Part shown: positions 9,360 to 21,095 of the stretch, one piece after another | Layout of the letters: each line of letters begins with the position of its first letter | Numbering within the stretch: the stretch's first letter is position 1 | Assembly: GCF_024679095.1 (NCBI RefSeq) | Contig: NC_066517.1 | Location: 20,954,540-21,018,539, forward strand | DNA length: 64,000 nt | Origin: Eriocheir sinensis | Lineage: Eukaryota; Arthropoda; Malacostraca; Decapoda; Varunidae | Direction: 5' to 3' | Program-made: the position numbers and the translations under genes | The notes under the pieces: generated by a model | Database searches by the model: none | What the model was told of the DNA's origin: nothing | The model's input: only the letters and a program-made list of their open reading frames with translations

Positions 9360-9960
9360 AGACCTGCGAATTTAAGGTTACTCAAGAGGAGGAGGAGGAG
9401 TAAGAAGAGGATGAGGACTACAGAACCACCACCACTGCCATTCCCAACCTCCTCCTCCTCCTCCTCCTTCTCTTCTCCTCCTCTCTTAAAATTCCGGTCA
9501 GTCTGTTTCCCGGGGTCAGGCCGCCTCCATGCACAGGTGGACGCGGCTAGCGAGTGATTGCCTGGCGGTGGGGAGGGGGAGGAGGAGGAGGAGGAGGAAT
9601 CTGGGAAGGTAGAAGTGGCGGAGAATACAGTAGCAGCAGTAGCAGGAGCATAGAAATAGCTAGCAGTAGTAGTAGTAGTAGTTGTTGTTATTGTTGTTAC
9701 GAAGGGGGAGGGGTAGAGGAATAAGGAGCGAGAGATAGACGTACTACACTAGAGAAAGGTTAGAAGGCAGCAGGAGAACTTGGAGAAGAGAGGAGGAGGA
9801 GGAGGGGGAGAGGGAGGAGGGGCAAGGCCACTTTATTAGCACACTTTACGTTGCTTGGGGAGCTTTCTCTTGACCACTTTTATCGGGAAACGGAGGAAGG
9901 CAGCGGCGGCGGCGGCGGCGACGAAGGGAGGCAGGCCATTATCTTCTTCTTGGGGGAGGG
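9360..9960. other. Mixed trinucleotide-rich intergenic DNA
   Basis: Short (GGA)n, (TCC)n, (GTA)n and (GTT)n runs are joined by non-repetitive pieces, for example the GC-rich segment at about 9490-9560. I see no gene. Confidence 0.7.
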
Positions 9961-10048
9961 GAGGGGAGGGGGGGGGGGCTAGAGGGGAGGAGGAGGGGGG
10001 GGGCATGCATTCACTCCAGCACGCACTCTCGGCGTGTCACCATATGCG

Positions 10049-10111
<63 letters not shown>

Positions 10112-10113
10112 GG
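9960..10113. repeat. G-runs and (GA)n microsatellite
   Basis: G-runs of 8-10 at about 9969-10003, then (GA)26 at 10050-10101 ending directly in a G-run of about 13 (10100-10113). Confidence 0.93.
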
Positions 10114-10279
10114 AGACGCAAGCACCATACATGATTACTCTTCTCTTCCTCTTTACGAGACAACAAAAGACGGATGGACGGGAGCAATTTGGTGTCTCAG
10201 AATAAACTTATATTATTAGTTTTTTTTTTTCGAACATTTAACGATGACGGGATCTGACAGGGATGGAGGAGGAGGATTA

Positions 10280-10329
10280 GGAGGAGGAGGAGGAGGAGGA
10301 GGAGGAGGAGGAGGAGGAGGAGGAGGAGG
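10280..10329. repeat. (GGA)n microsatellite
   Basis: Seventeen GGA units, flanked by a partial run from 10261. Confidence 0.95.
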
Positions 10330-10419
10330 CACAAGGCATGCCAGGCGACAGGAAGGTAAAAACGACAGGTATTTCTTCGTCTTAACTTGCCTTTCCTTTT
10401 TAATTAATTACTTACCTGA

Positions 10420-10795
10420 AGCATCGAAGAGAGAAGAGGAAGAAGAGAGGGAGAAGAGGAGAGAAGAGGAGAGGAGAAGAGCAGGAAGACGATGAAAAGA
10501 AAAAGAAAAAGAAGAGGAAAAAAGTACTTGATGATGAAATAATGACACAGAAGGGAAAAAGGTGTGGGGAAGGAGGAAGGAGAAGAGGAAGAAGAAAGAA
10601 GAAGAAGAAGAAGAAGAAGAGGAAAAGATGCAGTAGAAGAAGAATAAGAAGAAAACGAATAAGATCAAGAAAACAACAATAAAACACAAAATAACAAAGA
10701 CAAGGAACAAAACAACGAGAAAACAGAATAAAAAAAGAGGAAGAGGAGGAAAGATTAGAGAAGAAACACGATATAACAGACAGCTAAGATGGGAT

Positions 10796-10839
<44 letters not shown>
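10420..10839. repeat. Purine-only tract with (GA)n end
   Basis: About 380 bp of almost pure A/G on the plus strand (GAAGAG/AGAAGA motifs), then a pure (GA)20 run at 10799-10839. Minus-strand frames here (poly-Phe/Ser/Leu) are shadows. Confidence 0.85.
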
Positions 10840-10842
<3 letters not shown>

Positions 10843-11010
10843 AGTACTTTTTTGTGTATACGCTTTGAACGAATCTATCTGACGGGGAGGAGAAGCGAGA
10901 ACACGGGTGACGGGCGGGCTGACTTGCTCCGTCTCTTGGCTCGGAGGTGACGGGACGCGCGGCAGGTAGCGGGGAAGTCAGGTAACGTTAACTTCTTATT
11001 CTTTTTCCAT
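10840..11010. other. Non-repetitive GC-rich island
   Basis: Contains several CpG sites (GACGGGCGGGC, GACGGGACGCGCGGCAGG). No convincing coding frame; it marks the border between the purine tract and the next tandem array. Confidence 0.4.
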
Positions 11011-11089
11011 ATTTTTCACGTGTTTTTTGCTATTAGTGAAGTGACGCGGTGGACAGGGACAGATGGACGATTTGGAGAGTTCAAGGATG

Positions 11090-11770
11090 TGGCAAAAGGA
11101 TTTTCTTCTATTTTTCTACTTTCTTTTATGTTTGTCACTATTGGAAAGTAAAAATATCGAAGTGAAATGTATAGTTTGTAATTCTTCACCGATATATACA
11201 AACGCGATTTAGGATGAAAGAAAAGGAAAATAAAGTCTGAGGAAGATAAAATATATGCAAATTTCACTACTTCCTTTTATTTTTGTTACTATTGGAAAGT
11301 AAGAATATCGAAGTGATGTGTAAAGTTTGTAATTCTTCACCGATATATACAAACGCGATTTTTTAAGGATGAAAAAAAAAGGAAAGTAAAGGAAACAAGC
11401 AAGTCTGAGGAAGAGAAAATATATGCAAATTTCTCTGCTTCCTTTTATTTTTGTTACTATTGAAAAGTAAGAATATCGAAGTGATGTGTAAAGTTTGTAA
11501 TTCTTCACTGATATACAAACGCGATTTAGGATGAAAAAAAAGGAAAATAAAGAAAACAAGCAAGTCTGAGGAAGAGAAAATATAAGCAAATTTCTCTGCT
11601 TCCTTTTATTTTTGTTACTATTGGAAAGTAAGAATATCGAAGTGAAATGTAAAGTTTGTAATTCTTCACTGATATACAAACGCGATTTAGGATGAAAAAA
11701 AAGGAAAATAAAGAAAACAAGCAAGTCTGAGGAAGAGAAAATAAAAGTAAATTTCTTGAGGATAAGTAAA
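11090..11770. repeat. Four tandem units of 151-168 bp, A-rich
   Basis: AGTTTGTAATTCTTCAC occurs at 11173, 11324, 11492 and 11653. Units also share CAAACGCGATTTAGGATGAA and CTTTTATTTTTGTTACTATT. Length variation comes from A-runs and a duplicated AAGCAAGTCTGAGGAAG segment. The stretch from 11770 to 12000 is A-rich with no gene visible. Confidence 0.93.
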
Positions 11771-12067
11771 AAAAAACACGAATATAAACTAAACAAGAAG
11801 AAAATATAGATAATCACTTTAGGGGAACAGAAGAAAACGGAAAAAACAAAATCGTAAAGAGAAAAAGGTAAATATACACAAATTACTTCGGGGTAACTAA
11901 AAGAAAGCTCAAACAAAATCTCCCCACGAATAGAAAGTAAAGTAAATAATCATAAGAGAAAAACAAAAAAGGAACAAAAGAAGAAAATAATAAAACCTAA
12001 CGATGTGTGAGATTAAAACTCGAGGGGGAAATTACACAGCCAAATACGCCTCCTCTTTCTTCCTCTT

Positions 12068-12332
<265 letters not shown>

Positions 12333-12419
12333 CTTTCTCTTCTTCTTATTATTATCATTCTACTTCTTCTTTTTCTTGTAAAACCAAATGGAGGAGAAGA
12401 GAAATAGACAACTTAAGAG

Positions 12420-12521
12420 GGAGAGGAGGAGGAGGAAGAGGAGGAGGAGGAGGAGGAGGAGGTCTTAATAGCTATCTTTCGGCAGTCTCAACCACCAATA
12501 GCAATGTCTTACGTATTCTTG

Positions 12522-12611
<90 letters not shown>

Positions 12612-12961
12612 TTCCTTCCTTTTACATACACTTCTTTTCCTCTCTCTTCTTTACTTCCTTCCTCTATGTTCCTTTCCCTTTCACTCGGTACCTTTCTCCT
12701 TCCTTCCTTCCTTCCTTCCTTAATTCCTCCTCCTCCTCCTCCTCCTCCGTCTTCCATCACTGCCATCCTTCCTCCCTCCATACATCTATCCCTTTCTCCT
12801 TTCCTCCACTTTCTCTCCAATCCTTTGCTCTCTGTAATGTGTTTTCTCTCCTGTTTCTTCTTTTTTTTTCCTCGAGACAGAGAGAGAGAGAGAGAGCGCA
12901 TTGAAGGGTGTAGAGCTCTTGTGTTAATATCTCTCTTGATCTGTTTTGAATAATGACAATG

Positions 12962-13001
<40 letters not shown>

Positions 13002-13054
13002 ACGGTGATGGATGAATGCCTTGGATAAAATATATAGTGGTTAGTTGCGTCCTC

Positions 13055-13090
<36 letters not shown>
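12420..13090. repeat. Pyrimidine block with three (CT)n microsatellites
   Basis: (CT)39 at 12533-12610 following a C-run, (TC)18 at 12964-13000 and (CT)14 at 13059-13087, in C/T-rich DNA with short (CCTT)n and (TCC)n runs. A short (GA)n at about 12880 gives an opposite-strand patch. Confidence 0.93.
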
Positions 13091-13289
13091 CCTGATTCTC
13101 TCCATATAATCCCTTCAAACCGTGACTTTCCTCTCCCCATCACTTCGGAGAAAAACAATTACCTAGACATTTTTTTTCCTCCTTCTCTCCCTCCCTCCTT
13201 TCCTCCTTCCCTCCCGTTTCGAGGCATGAATAACGTGTACCATCCCTGTCATGACCACACCAACGCGGCTCAGGTAATGGGAGATAACA

Positions 13290-13550
13290 CGGGGGGCGGC
13301 CAAACACAGGTAGTGGGGAGAAGTAAGCAGTGAAGAGGAACAGATAAAGGTAGGGGTAACACAGGTAGTGGAGGCCAAACAGGTAGTGGGATTAAGGGTA
13401 GAAGGTTGTAAGGCGGGTAGTAGGAGGGTGGTGAGATTAGGGACAGGTGTAAAGGTGATGATTAAGACAGGTAGTAGTGGCAAACAGGTAGTGGGATTAA
13501 GGGTAGGAGATTGCAAAACAGGTATCGGGGTAGTGAAGGGACTGGGAACG
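13290..13550. repeat. Short GTAGTGG-rich tandem repeat
   Basis: CAGGTAGTGGGATTAAGGGT recurs at about 13380 and 13487, with related GGTAGTGG copies from 13305. Unit length is about 107 bp with internal 20-40 bp subrepeats. It runs directly into the next array. Confidence 0.75.
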
Positions 13551-14330
13551 TCTGTAAATGTGATGAGTCTAACTTCAATAGCTTACTTATTCTGTGTTTC
13601 CTACCTTTCCCTTCCTCTCTATCTTCTCGTGTTCCTTTCTCTCCTTTCTTTTCCACGCCTACCGATAATTACAAGGGATATGAAAACAGGTATCGGGGTC
13701 TAACTTCAATAGCTTACTTATTCTGTGTTTCCTACCTTTCCTTTCCTCTCTATCTTCTCGTGTTCCTTTCTCTCCTTTCTTTTCCACGACTACCGATAAT
13801 TACAAGGGATATGAAAACAGGTATCGGGGTCTAACTTCAATAGCTTACTTATTCTGTGTTTCCTACCTTTCCTTTCCTCTCTATCATCTCGTGTTCCTTT
13901 CTCTCCTTTCTTTTCCACGACTACCGATAATTACAAGAGATATAAAAACAGGTATCTGGGTAGTGAAGGGACTGGGAACGTCTGTAAATGTGATGAGTCT
14001 AACTTCAATAGCTTACTTATTCTGTGTTTCCTACCTTTCCTTTCCTCTCTATCTTGTGTTCCTTTCTCTCCTTTCTTTTCCACGCCTACCGATAATTACA
14101 AGGGATATGAAAACAGGTATCGGGGTCTAACTTCAATAGCTTACTTATTATGTGTTTCCTACCTTTCCTTTCCTCTCTATCATCTCGTGTTCCTTTCTCT
14201 CCTTTCTTTTCCACGCCTACCGATAATTACAAGGGATATGAAAACAGGTATCGGGGTAGTGAAGGGACTAGGAACGCCTGTAAATGTGATGAGTCTAACT
14301 TCAATACCTTACTTCTTATGCATCAGTCCT
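13535..14330. repeat. Tandem array alternating 131-bp and 168-bp units
   Basis: TCTAACTTCAATAGCTTAC (or a close variant) occurs at 13568, 13699, 13830, 13998, 14126 and 14293. The two longer intervals (168 and 167) carry an extra 37-bp cassette (AGTGAAGGGACTGGGAACG, then TGTAAATGTGATGAG) that is absent from the 128-131 bp units. The array therefore has two unit types. Confidence 0.92.
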
Positions 14331-14689
14331 TTCTTTCCTCTCCTCTCCACCTTCTTATGCTACTTTCTCCACTTCCTTTTCCTAACGATAATTACAGGGG
14401 TTCAGCATTACAGGGCCGAATCTACATAGCGTCAGTAGGGGAGAGCACCGGGCCATGAACGGAACAAGAGCTACATGAAAAACTAGTGATTACGGGTTCG
14501 GTTTTTCATACTCTTTGTTAACAGTAGCGTATTTAAAGGAGGGGGCACTCGGTTATGTCTTCCCTAGTCACCAGCATTTATCATTAGTTACTACGCTTTA
14601 ATATCTTACGTGTGTTTGTCGGTCTGTATATCCACGAATTTCTTTTATATAACCATACATTAAGACTTGTCCTTCCTCCCCCCTCTCCT

Positions 14690-15375
14690 TCCCCAGTCTT
14701 TCAATGATCATATTACAACCACTTCTGACACTAACTCCCCAATATCTATCGTCGAAGTTTTTTTCTAATGCTCATGGTAGAAAATGGACCGGTAGTTTTA
14801 TATAGGCGTTAGTGTATAATATATTCCCCTCCCCATTCCTAGTCTTTCAATGATCATATTTAAACTACTTCTGACACTAACTCCCCAATATCTATCGCCG
14901 ATGGTTTAATAATGGTCTGACTAGAAAATGGACCGGTAGTTTTAGGCTTTAGTGTGTATATTTCCCCTTCCCATTCCTAGTCTTTCAATTATCATATAAA
15001 AACCACTGCTGACAATCACTCCCTAGTATCTATATATCGTCGATGTTTTCTCTATTGCTCATGCTAGAAATAGACCGGTAGTTTGAGGCTTTAGTGTAAA
15101 TATTCCCCTCCCCATTCCTAGTCTTTCAATGATCATTTTTAAACCACTTCTGACACTAACTCCCCAATATCTATCGCCGATGGTTTAATAATGGTTAGAC
15201 AAGAAAATGGACCGGTAGTTTCAGGCGTTAGATATTCCCCTCCCCATTTTTAGTTTTTCCATGATCATATTTAAACCACTTCTGACAATCACTCCCCAAT
15301 ATCTCTCGCCGATGGTTTAATAATGGTCTAACTAGAAAATTAACCGGTAGTTTTGGGCGTTAGTGTATATATTAT
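14690..15375. repeat. Five tandem units of 131-146 bp
   Basis: AGTCTTTCAATGATCAT (or a variant) occurs at 14695, 14841, 14979, 15120 and 15251. Units share CCACTTCTGACACTAACTCC, AATATCTATCG and GGACCGGTAGTTTTAGGC. The 14331-14690 segment before it is non-repetitive and shows no gene. Confidence 0.93.
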
Positions 15376-15473
15376 TTTAAGCTGCCTTCGTTACTGTACA
15401 AAAATATAGGTCTCAATATCTAGGACTAGCATTAGTAACTGACGCGGCTCTCCAGGATCTAGGTCCAGCATGA

Positions 15474-15569
15474 CTAAGTGCCCCCGACGGCCGCTGTATT
15501 GAGGTTCGTCGCGTCGCTGGCGGCAAGGTAGAGGGGGACGTGAGGTGGGTGCTGAGAGTCACCTTCTAC
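15474..15569 (-). CDS. Candidate terminal coding exon (weak)
   Basis: On the minus strand a pyrimidine tract plus acceptor (TTCCTCCCCTTTCTCACGCAG) ends at 15570. It is followed by a 96-nt phase-0 frame of 31 codons and a TAG stop: VEGDSQHPPHVPLYLAASDA, then TNLNTAAVGGT. Third positions are GC-rich and the DNA is non-repetitive, unlike its surroundings. No upstream exon or nearby AATAAA was found, and I do not recognise the peptide. It could equally be chance. Confidence 0.25.
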   Translation of the reverse strand, partial: VEGDSQHPPHVPLYLAASDATNLNTAAVGGT

Positions 15570-15675
15570 CTGCGTGAGAAAGGGGAGGAACACCTGGCGC
15601 ACACCTTTGATTACATAAGGAAAGGGGTAGTGATGCGCGACTGATGATGCTTGAAATATTGACACGCACGTACTT

Positions 15676-15676
<1 letters not shown>

Positions 15677-15731
<55 letters not shown>

Positions 15732-15802
15732 GTTCAAACTCCTCCTCTTGAAGTGCCACTCAAGACCGAGGACTGAAGCTGCCACTTAAAACGGCACCAT
15801 CA

Positions 15803-15842
<40 letters not shown>
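15677..15842. repeat. Two (CA)n microsatellites
   Basis: (CA)26 at 15677-15728 and (CA)19 at 15804-15842, separated by 75 bp of non-repetitive sequence. Confidence 0.96.
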
Positions 15843-15844
<2 letters not shown>

Positions 15845-16239
15845 AAAGATAACCACTCCTTTTTCTCTCCAAATAAACAGATAACAAACAAAAGATCCAA
15901 CAAACACGAAAACAGGAAAAAAAGGACAAAAAAAAGTTAATGAGAAAAGTTACAATGAATCAGTGAAAAAAAAAATTACTGAGATGAAAGTTAATAGAAG
16001 AAACAGTTAATGAACACCAAAGAAAGAAACTAACGACCAAAATTAAGAAAAAAAAAAAGGAAAAGGAAATTAGGAACGGAGCGGCGTCGTGCGGGGCATA
16101 AGTAAGATATTGGAACCTCCTTTGTTTGGAAGAAGCGCAGATGGTGGTGATTGTTGTTGTTGTTGTTGTTGTAGTTATTGTTAGTGTTGTTCTTATTGGT
16201 GGTGGTGGTGGTGGAGGGAGTCTATGCAAGGAAACAAAG
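15843..16239. other. A-rich spacer with (TTG)n and (GGT)n
   Basis: A-rich DNA, then (TTG)7 near 16150 and (GGT)6 near 16199. No gene seen. Confidence 0.6.
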
Positions 16240-17600
16240 GAAAGACGCTAACACTCGTAAAACGCGTTATTAGCATACTGGGTTCGGAAGGTAAAGAATA
16301 AAATTGAAAGCAAGAAATATACGAGGAGATACGAGGAAGAGGCAAAGGTTAAAATGGAGAAACAAGGAATAGATGCAGAAGGTTTGTAAAAGTATTGAGA
16401 TAACCAAAAGGTGTTATTAGCATACTGGGTTCAGAAGGTAAAGAATAAAATTAAAAGCAAGAAATATACGAGGAGATACGAGGAAGAGGCAAAGGTTAAA
16501 ATGGAGAAACAAAGGATAGATGGAGGAGATTTGTAAAAGTATTGAGATAACTAAAAGGTGTTATTAGCATACTGGGTTCAAAAGGAAAAGAAAAATATAA
16601 AGCAAAAAACATACGAGGAGATACGAGGAAGAGGCAAAGGTTAAAATGGAGAAACAAAGGATAGATGGAGAAGGTTTGTAAAAGTATTGAGATAACTAAA
16701 AGGTGTTATTAGCATACTGGGTTCAAAAGGTAAAGAAAAATTAGAAAGCAAAAACATACGAGGAGATACGAGGAAGAGGCAAAAGTTAAAATGGAGAAAC
16801 AAAGGATAGATGGAGAAGGTTTGTAAAAGTATTGAGATAACTAAAAGGTGTTATTAGCATACTGGGTTCGAAAGGTAAATAAAAATAAAAATAAAAATAA
16901 AAACATTCGAGGAGATACGAGGAAAAGGCAAAGGTTAAAATGAAGAAACAAGGATAGATGCAGAAGATTTGTAAAAGTATCGAGATAACTTATAGGTGTT
17001 ATTAGCATCAAAGGTTCAAAATATAAGAAATAGAAACCAAAGGACAATAAGAGTAGAGTTATTAAGAAGAGAGAAAAGTAAAAATGAAGAAACAAGATAG
17101 ATGGAGATTTGTGAAAGGATTGAGATAACTAAAAGGCGTTATTAGCATCAAGGGTTCAAAGGATAAGAAATAGAAACCAAAGGACATTAAGAGTAGAGTT
17201 ATTAAGAAGAAGAGAGAAAAGTTAAAATGAAGAAACAGGATAAATGGAGAAGGTTTGTAAATGTATCAATATAACTAAAAGGCGTTATTAGCATCAAGGG
17301 TTCAAAGGATAAGAAACAGAAAGCAAAGGACATTAAGAGTAAAGTTATTAAGAAGAAGAGACAAAAGTTAAATGAAGAAACAAAGGATAGAAACAGCTTT
17401 ATAAATGTATTGAGACAACTGCAAGGCGTTTTTAGCATCCACCGTAGAAGGATAATGAACAATGAGGATTATATTTACAGGACCACCGAACAAGGAGTCA
17501 CCGAAGCGAATGTCTACAGGGGGAAAGAAAAAGAAGAAATATAAATGCGTTGAAAGAAGTGAGAATCATTGTTAGCATCGAGTGTACAAATGGTAACAAA
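16240..17600. repeat. 146-bp purine-rich tandem array, about nine units
   Basis: GTTATTAGCATACTGGG (later GCGTTATTAGCATCAAGG) occurs at 16266, 16413, 16560, 16705, 16850, 16998, 17138, 17284 and 17428: spacings of 147, 147, 145, 145, 148, 140, 146 and 144 bp. Left units share ATACGAGGAGATACGAGG; right units lose it and gain AACCAAAGGACATTAAGAG. Left-to-right divergence is therefore clear. Confidence 0.95.
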
Positions 17601-18276
17601 AACATTTACTTTCAGGGCAACCGAAAAAGGATACCAAAAAAAAAATATTGAGGTCAGAGAAAAAACAAACAAAAGGTAGATGTAGTTGGTATATAAATGT
17701 ATTGAGGAGAAAAAAAAGTATCATTATCGTCTCATATAAACAAATGGGAGAGTGTCTGTGTATAAAAAGGAGAGAGCGCCAAGGTAATTCTAAAACTTAC
17801 CTGATCATTCTTTTTTTCGTCACTTTCCGCTGTTTGTCCTAACGAGAGCAGCGAGTTACGAGCATTTCTATTCTACATGTGATTCCTTTAAGCCTATTGT
17901 CCGCCACCTTTGCCGTAAGAAAGTGTAAAGCAAAGGCAAATAAGAAAGGCTGATGGAACAAAGAGAAGCTGAAAAGGGGGAAAGTGCACTGATGAAAAAA
18001 ACAAACAAAACCCAACCGATGATGAATGCGAAAGGAGTTTTATACATGCAGCGTCCATTCACAGGTACACCAAATGAGGCTGCTCCGTTCACCTGCACAC
18101 CTGGTCACTTAATCAAGACCCGCCCACCTTGCCTTTACAACCACCTGGCTAATGATGACGATGATTATGCTGATGATGACGGTGATAGTGATGCAGAGAG
18201 AGAGAGAGTGTGTGTAGATTGCTCTCTGAAGTTTCAATAGACACATTCCTTTTACAACCTTAAGTGATACTAGAAT

Positions 18277-18278
<2 letters not shown>
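17600..18278. other. Non-repetitive spacer
   Basis: A-rich then mixed sequence. A 95-aa frame at 17953-18240 ends in acidic repeats (GAT/GAC) and shows no recognisable motif. I do not call a gene. Confidence 0.5.
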
Positions 18279-18335
<57 letters not shown>

Positions 18336-18348
18336 GTGTGTGTGTGTA
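18279..18348. repeat. (TC)n then (TG)n microsatellite
   Basis: A TC run with one TTT interruption, passing into a short TG run. Confidence 0.94.
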
Positions 18349-18579
18349 CGTAAAGCATAAAGATAGTGATTAACGAGACATGAATGACAGCCACGTCCCA
18401 TTTTCTTTGTTGCCAGAATGGACGAGGGGGGACGAAAGGCAATAAGTATATGAAGGTAAATAAACCCTGGAGCGAGAGAGTAAACAAAGAATATAGATAA
18501 GAGGAAACGAGTAAATCATCGCCTTTCGTTGTTTACTTTTAAGAGTCAGAGTTTGATGCCATTTGCGAGTGTTTTGTCT

Positions 18580-18673
18580 ACCTTCCTGCTTCCTTTTCCT
18601 CTCAATCTTCAATCTTTTTATCTACCTTCCCGCCATACCTCCTTCCTTCCTCCATACCTCCCTACATTCCTTA
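18580..18673. repeat. Solitary unit of the 76-bp array found at 21.5-22.5 kb
   Basis: CTTCCTGCTTCCTTTTCCTC, TCAATCTTCAATCTTT and CCATACCTCCCTACATTCC in this order match the last unit of the 21540-22545 array together with its right flank. It stands alone here. Confidence 0.8.
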
Positions 18674-18862
18674 TTCCTGTCAGTTAAATAATACTGGCAG
18701 ATATATAAGTAAAGATCATTCCTTTGTCTGTATTTCCTCCTTTCCATGATTTTCAGCTCTTGTAGAAGGTTAAGATCAAGACGCCTATCGAACGAAATTT
18801 TTAATCACTTTTCTCGGCATCTGTTTTTATTTTTTATTTGAGGAAGCAGCGACTTGCGGACT

Positions 18863-19107
18863 TCTCTTCTCACTTGTTTTCCTTTTAGCCTGTCTCCTTT
18901 ACCGTAAAAATAGAAGAACATAAATAGCAAGGAAAGAATTAGGAAGGAGGGAATGAAGAAAAAAAGACAAGAAGATAGAGGAAGGGTATTTTTTCTCACT
19001 TGTTTTACCTTCAGCCTGTCTCCTTCACCGTAAAAATAAAGGAACATAAAGAGGATGGAAAGAATTAGGAAGGAGGGAATGAAGAAACAAAGACAAGAAG
19101 ATAGAGG
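18863..19107 (+). repeat. Two tandem units of about 123 bp carrying an element D-like end
   Basis: GCCTGTCTCCTTTACCGTAA occurs at 18889 and, as CTTCACC, at 19012. Both units continue AAAATAGAAGAACATAAA (or AAAATAAAGGAACATAAA) and GGAAAGAATTAGGAAGGAGG. The GTCTCCTTTACCGTAAAAA block resembles the sense 3' end of element D (GTCTCCTTTACTGT + A-run), so the unit may derive from a D terminus. Confidence 0.7.
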
Positions 19108-19250
19108 AAGGGTATTTTTTTATAGAGAGTGAGGCAGCACAAGGGCAAAAAACACACATACAAACAAAAAAAGTAAAACCCGCTATGCGCTGCTCAGACA
19201 AAAGAAAAGAGAACAAGAGACCAGAGGAGAGAAAAAATGTAAAAAAGAAC
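19108..19250 (-). mobile_element. Element D, partial copy
   Basis: The plus strand reads T-run, ATAGAGAGTGAGGCAGCAC, AAGGGCAAAAAACAC, AAAACCCGCTATGCGCTGCTC and AGACAAAAGAAAAGAG, in the block order of the copies at 4785 and 41936. It lies directly before the 147-bp array. Confidence 0.65.
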
Positions 19251-19289
19251 GAGAGAACGGGAAGAAAGGGCGAAAAAGGAATATAACTC

Positions 19290-20945
19290 TGATCCTGAAA
19301 GCGGGAACGTACAAAAAGATACCAAGGAGAAAGAAAGTATGGAGGCAAATGAGGGCATGGAGGAAAAATAAAGTATACATGAAAGGAGGGATGAAAGGAA
19401 CTTGATACTGTGAATGTCTTGAAAATATGTTTGAAAGGCGAATATATGAAAGCAGAACTCTGATAAAAAAGACGTCGAGGAGAAAGGATGGAGGCAAATG
19501 AGTGTAAGGAGAAAATAGAAAGTAGACATGAAAGGAGGGATGAAAGGAAATTGATACTGTGAATGTCTTGAAAATGTTTGAAAGGCAAATATATGAAAGC
19601 AAAATTCTGATAAAAAAGACGTCGAGGAGAAAGGATGGAGGCAAATGAGTGTATGGAGAAAATAGAAAGTATGCATGAAAGGAGGGATGAAAGGAAATTG
19701 AAGCTGTGAATGTCTTGAAAATGTTAAAAGGTGAATATATGAAAGCAAAATTCTGAAAAAAAAGGAGGTCGCGGAGAAAGGAAGGAGGCAAATGAGGGTA
19801 TGGAGGAAAAAGAAAGTAGGAATGAAAGGAGGGATGAAAGGAAATTGAAGCTGTGAATGTCTTGAAAATGTTAAAAGGCGAGTATATGAAAGCAGAATTC
19901 TGAAAAAAAGGAGGTCGCGGAGAAAGGAAGGAGGCAAATGAGTGTATGGAGAAAATAGAAAGTATACATGAAAGGAGGGATGAAAGGAACTTGATACTGT
20001 GAATGTCTTGAAAATGTTTGAAAGGCGAATATATGAAAGCAGAACTCTGATAAAAAAGACGTCGAGGAGAAAGGAAGGAGGCAAATGAGTGTATGGAGAA
20101 AATAGAAAGTAGACATGAAAGGAGGGATGAAAGGAAATTGAAGCTGTGAATGTCTTGAAAATGTTAAAAGGCAAATATATGAAAGCAAAATTCTGAAAAA
20201 AAGGAGGTCGCGGAGAAAGGAAGGAGGCAAATGAGTGTATGGAGAAAATAGAAAGTAGACATGAAAGGAGGGATGAAAGGAAATTGAAGCTGTGAATGTC
20301 TTGAAAATGTTAAAAGGCGAGTATATGAAAGCAGAATTCTGAAAAAAAGGAAGCCGCGGAGAAAGGATGGAGGCAAATGAGAGCATGGAGGAAAAAGAAA
20401 GAAGATATGAAAGGAAGGATGAAAGGAATCTGAAACTGTGAATGTCCTGAAAATGTTAAAAGGCGAATATATGAAAGCAAAATTCTGAAAAAAAAAAGAA
20501 GTCGAGGAGAAAGGACGGAGGCAAATGAGGGTATGGAGGAAAAAGAAGATGGATGTGAAAGGAGGGATGAAAGGAATCTGAAACTGTGAATGTCCTGAAA
20601 ATGTTAAAAGGCGAATATATGAAAGCAGAATTCTGAAAAAAAAGTGAAGTCGAGGAGAAAGGACGGAGGCAAATGAGGGTATGGAGGAAAAAGAAGATGG
20701 ATGTGAAAGGAGGGATGAAAGGAAATTGAAGCTGTGAATGTCTTGAAAATGTTAAAAGGCAAATATATGAAAGCAAAATTCTGAAGAAAAAAAAGTCGAG
20801 GAGAAAGGACGGAGGCAAATGAGGGTATGGAGGAAAAAGAAAGTAGGAATAAAAGGAGGGATGAAAGGCAATATAAACTGTGAGTGTCTTGAAAATGGTA
20901 AACGGAAAATATAAGAAAGTAAAATTCTGAAAAAATATAAAAGAT
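19290..20945. repeat. 147-bp tandem array, about 11 units
   Basis: TGTGAATGTC occurs at 19409, 19559, 19705, 19852, 19999, 20145, 20291, 20438, 20585 and 20732, with TGTGAGTGTC at 20879: spacings of 150, 146, 147, 147, 146, 146, 147, 147, 147 and 147. Units share GGAGGGATGAAAGGAA, GAATATATGAAAGCA and GGAGGCAAATGAG. Since 147 equals 49 codons, an in-phase minus-strand frame of 326 codons arises. Its product would be a Phe/Ser/Leu/His repeat with no start context or motif, so I treat it as a by-product. Confidence 0.96.
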
Positions 20946-21039
20946 TCAGAACTCAAGGAACGAATGCAAGAACAAACACAGAAATTCGAGTATCCCACAG
21001 TTCTTTTTTCTCTCCATCACTGACTAAAATAAAATAAAA

Positions 21040-21041
<2 letters not shown>

Positions 21042-21092
<51 letters not shown>
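21042..21092. repeat. (CA)n microsatellite
   Basis: A pure CA run of about 25 repeats. From 21093 to 21540 the sequence is mixed, then T-rich, with no gene visible. Confidence 0.97.

Positions 21093-21095
<3 letters not shown>

Noticed and set aside
19194..20174. 326-codon minus-strand frame with 49-residue repeats
   Set aside because: Produced by a 147-bp satellite whose unit is a multiple of three and whose minus strand has few purines, hence few stops. No signal, motif or splice context.
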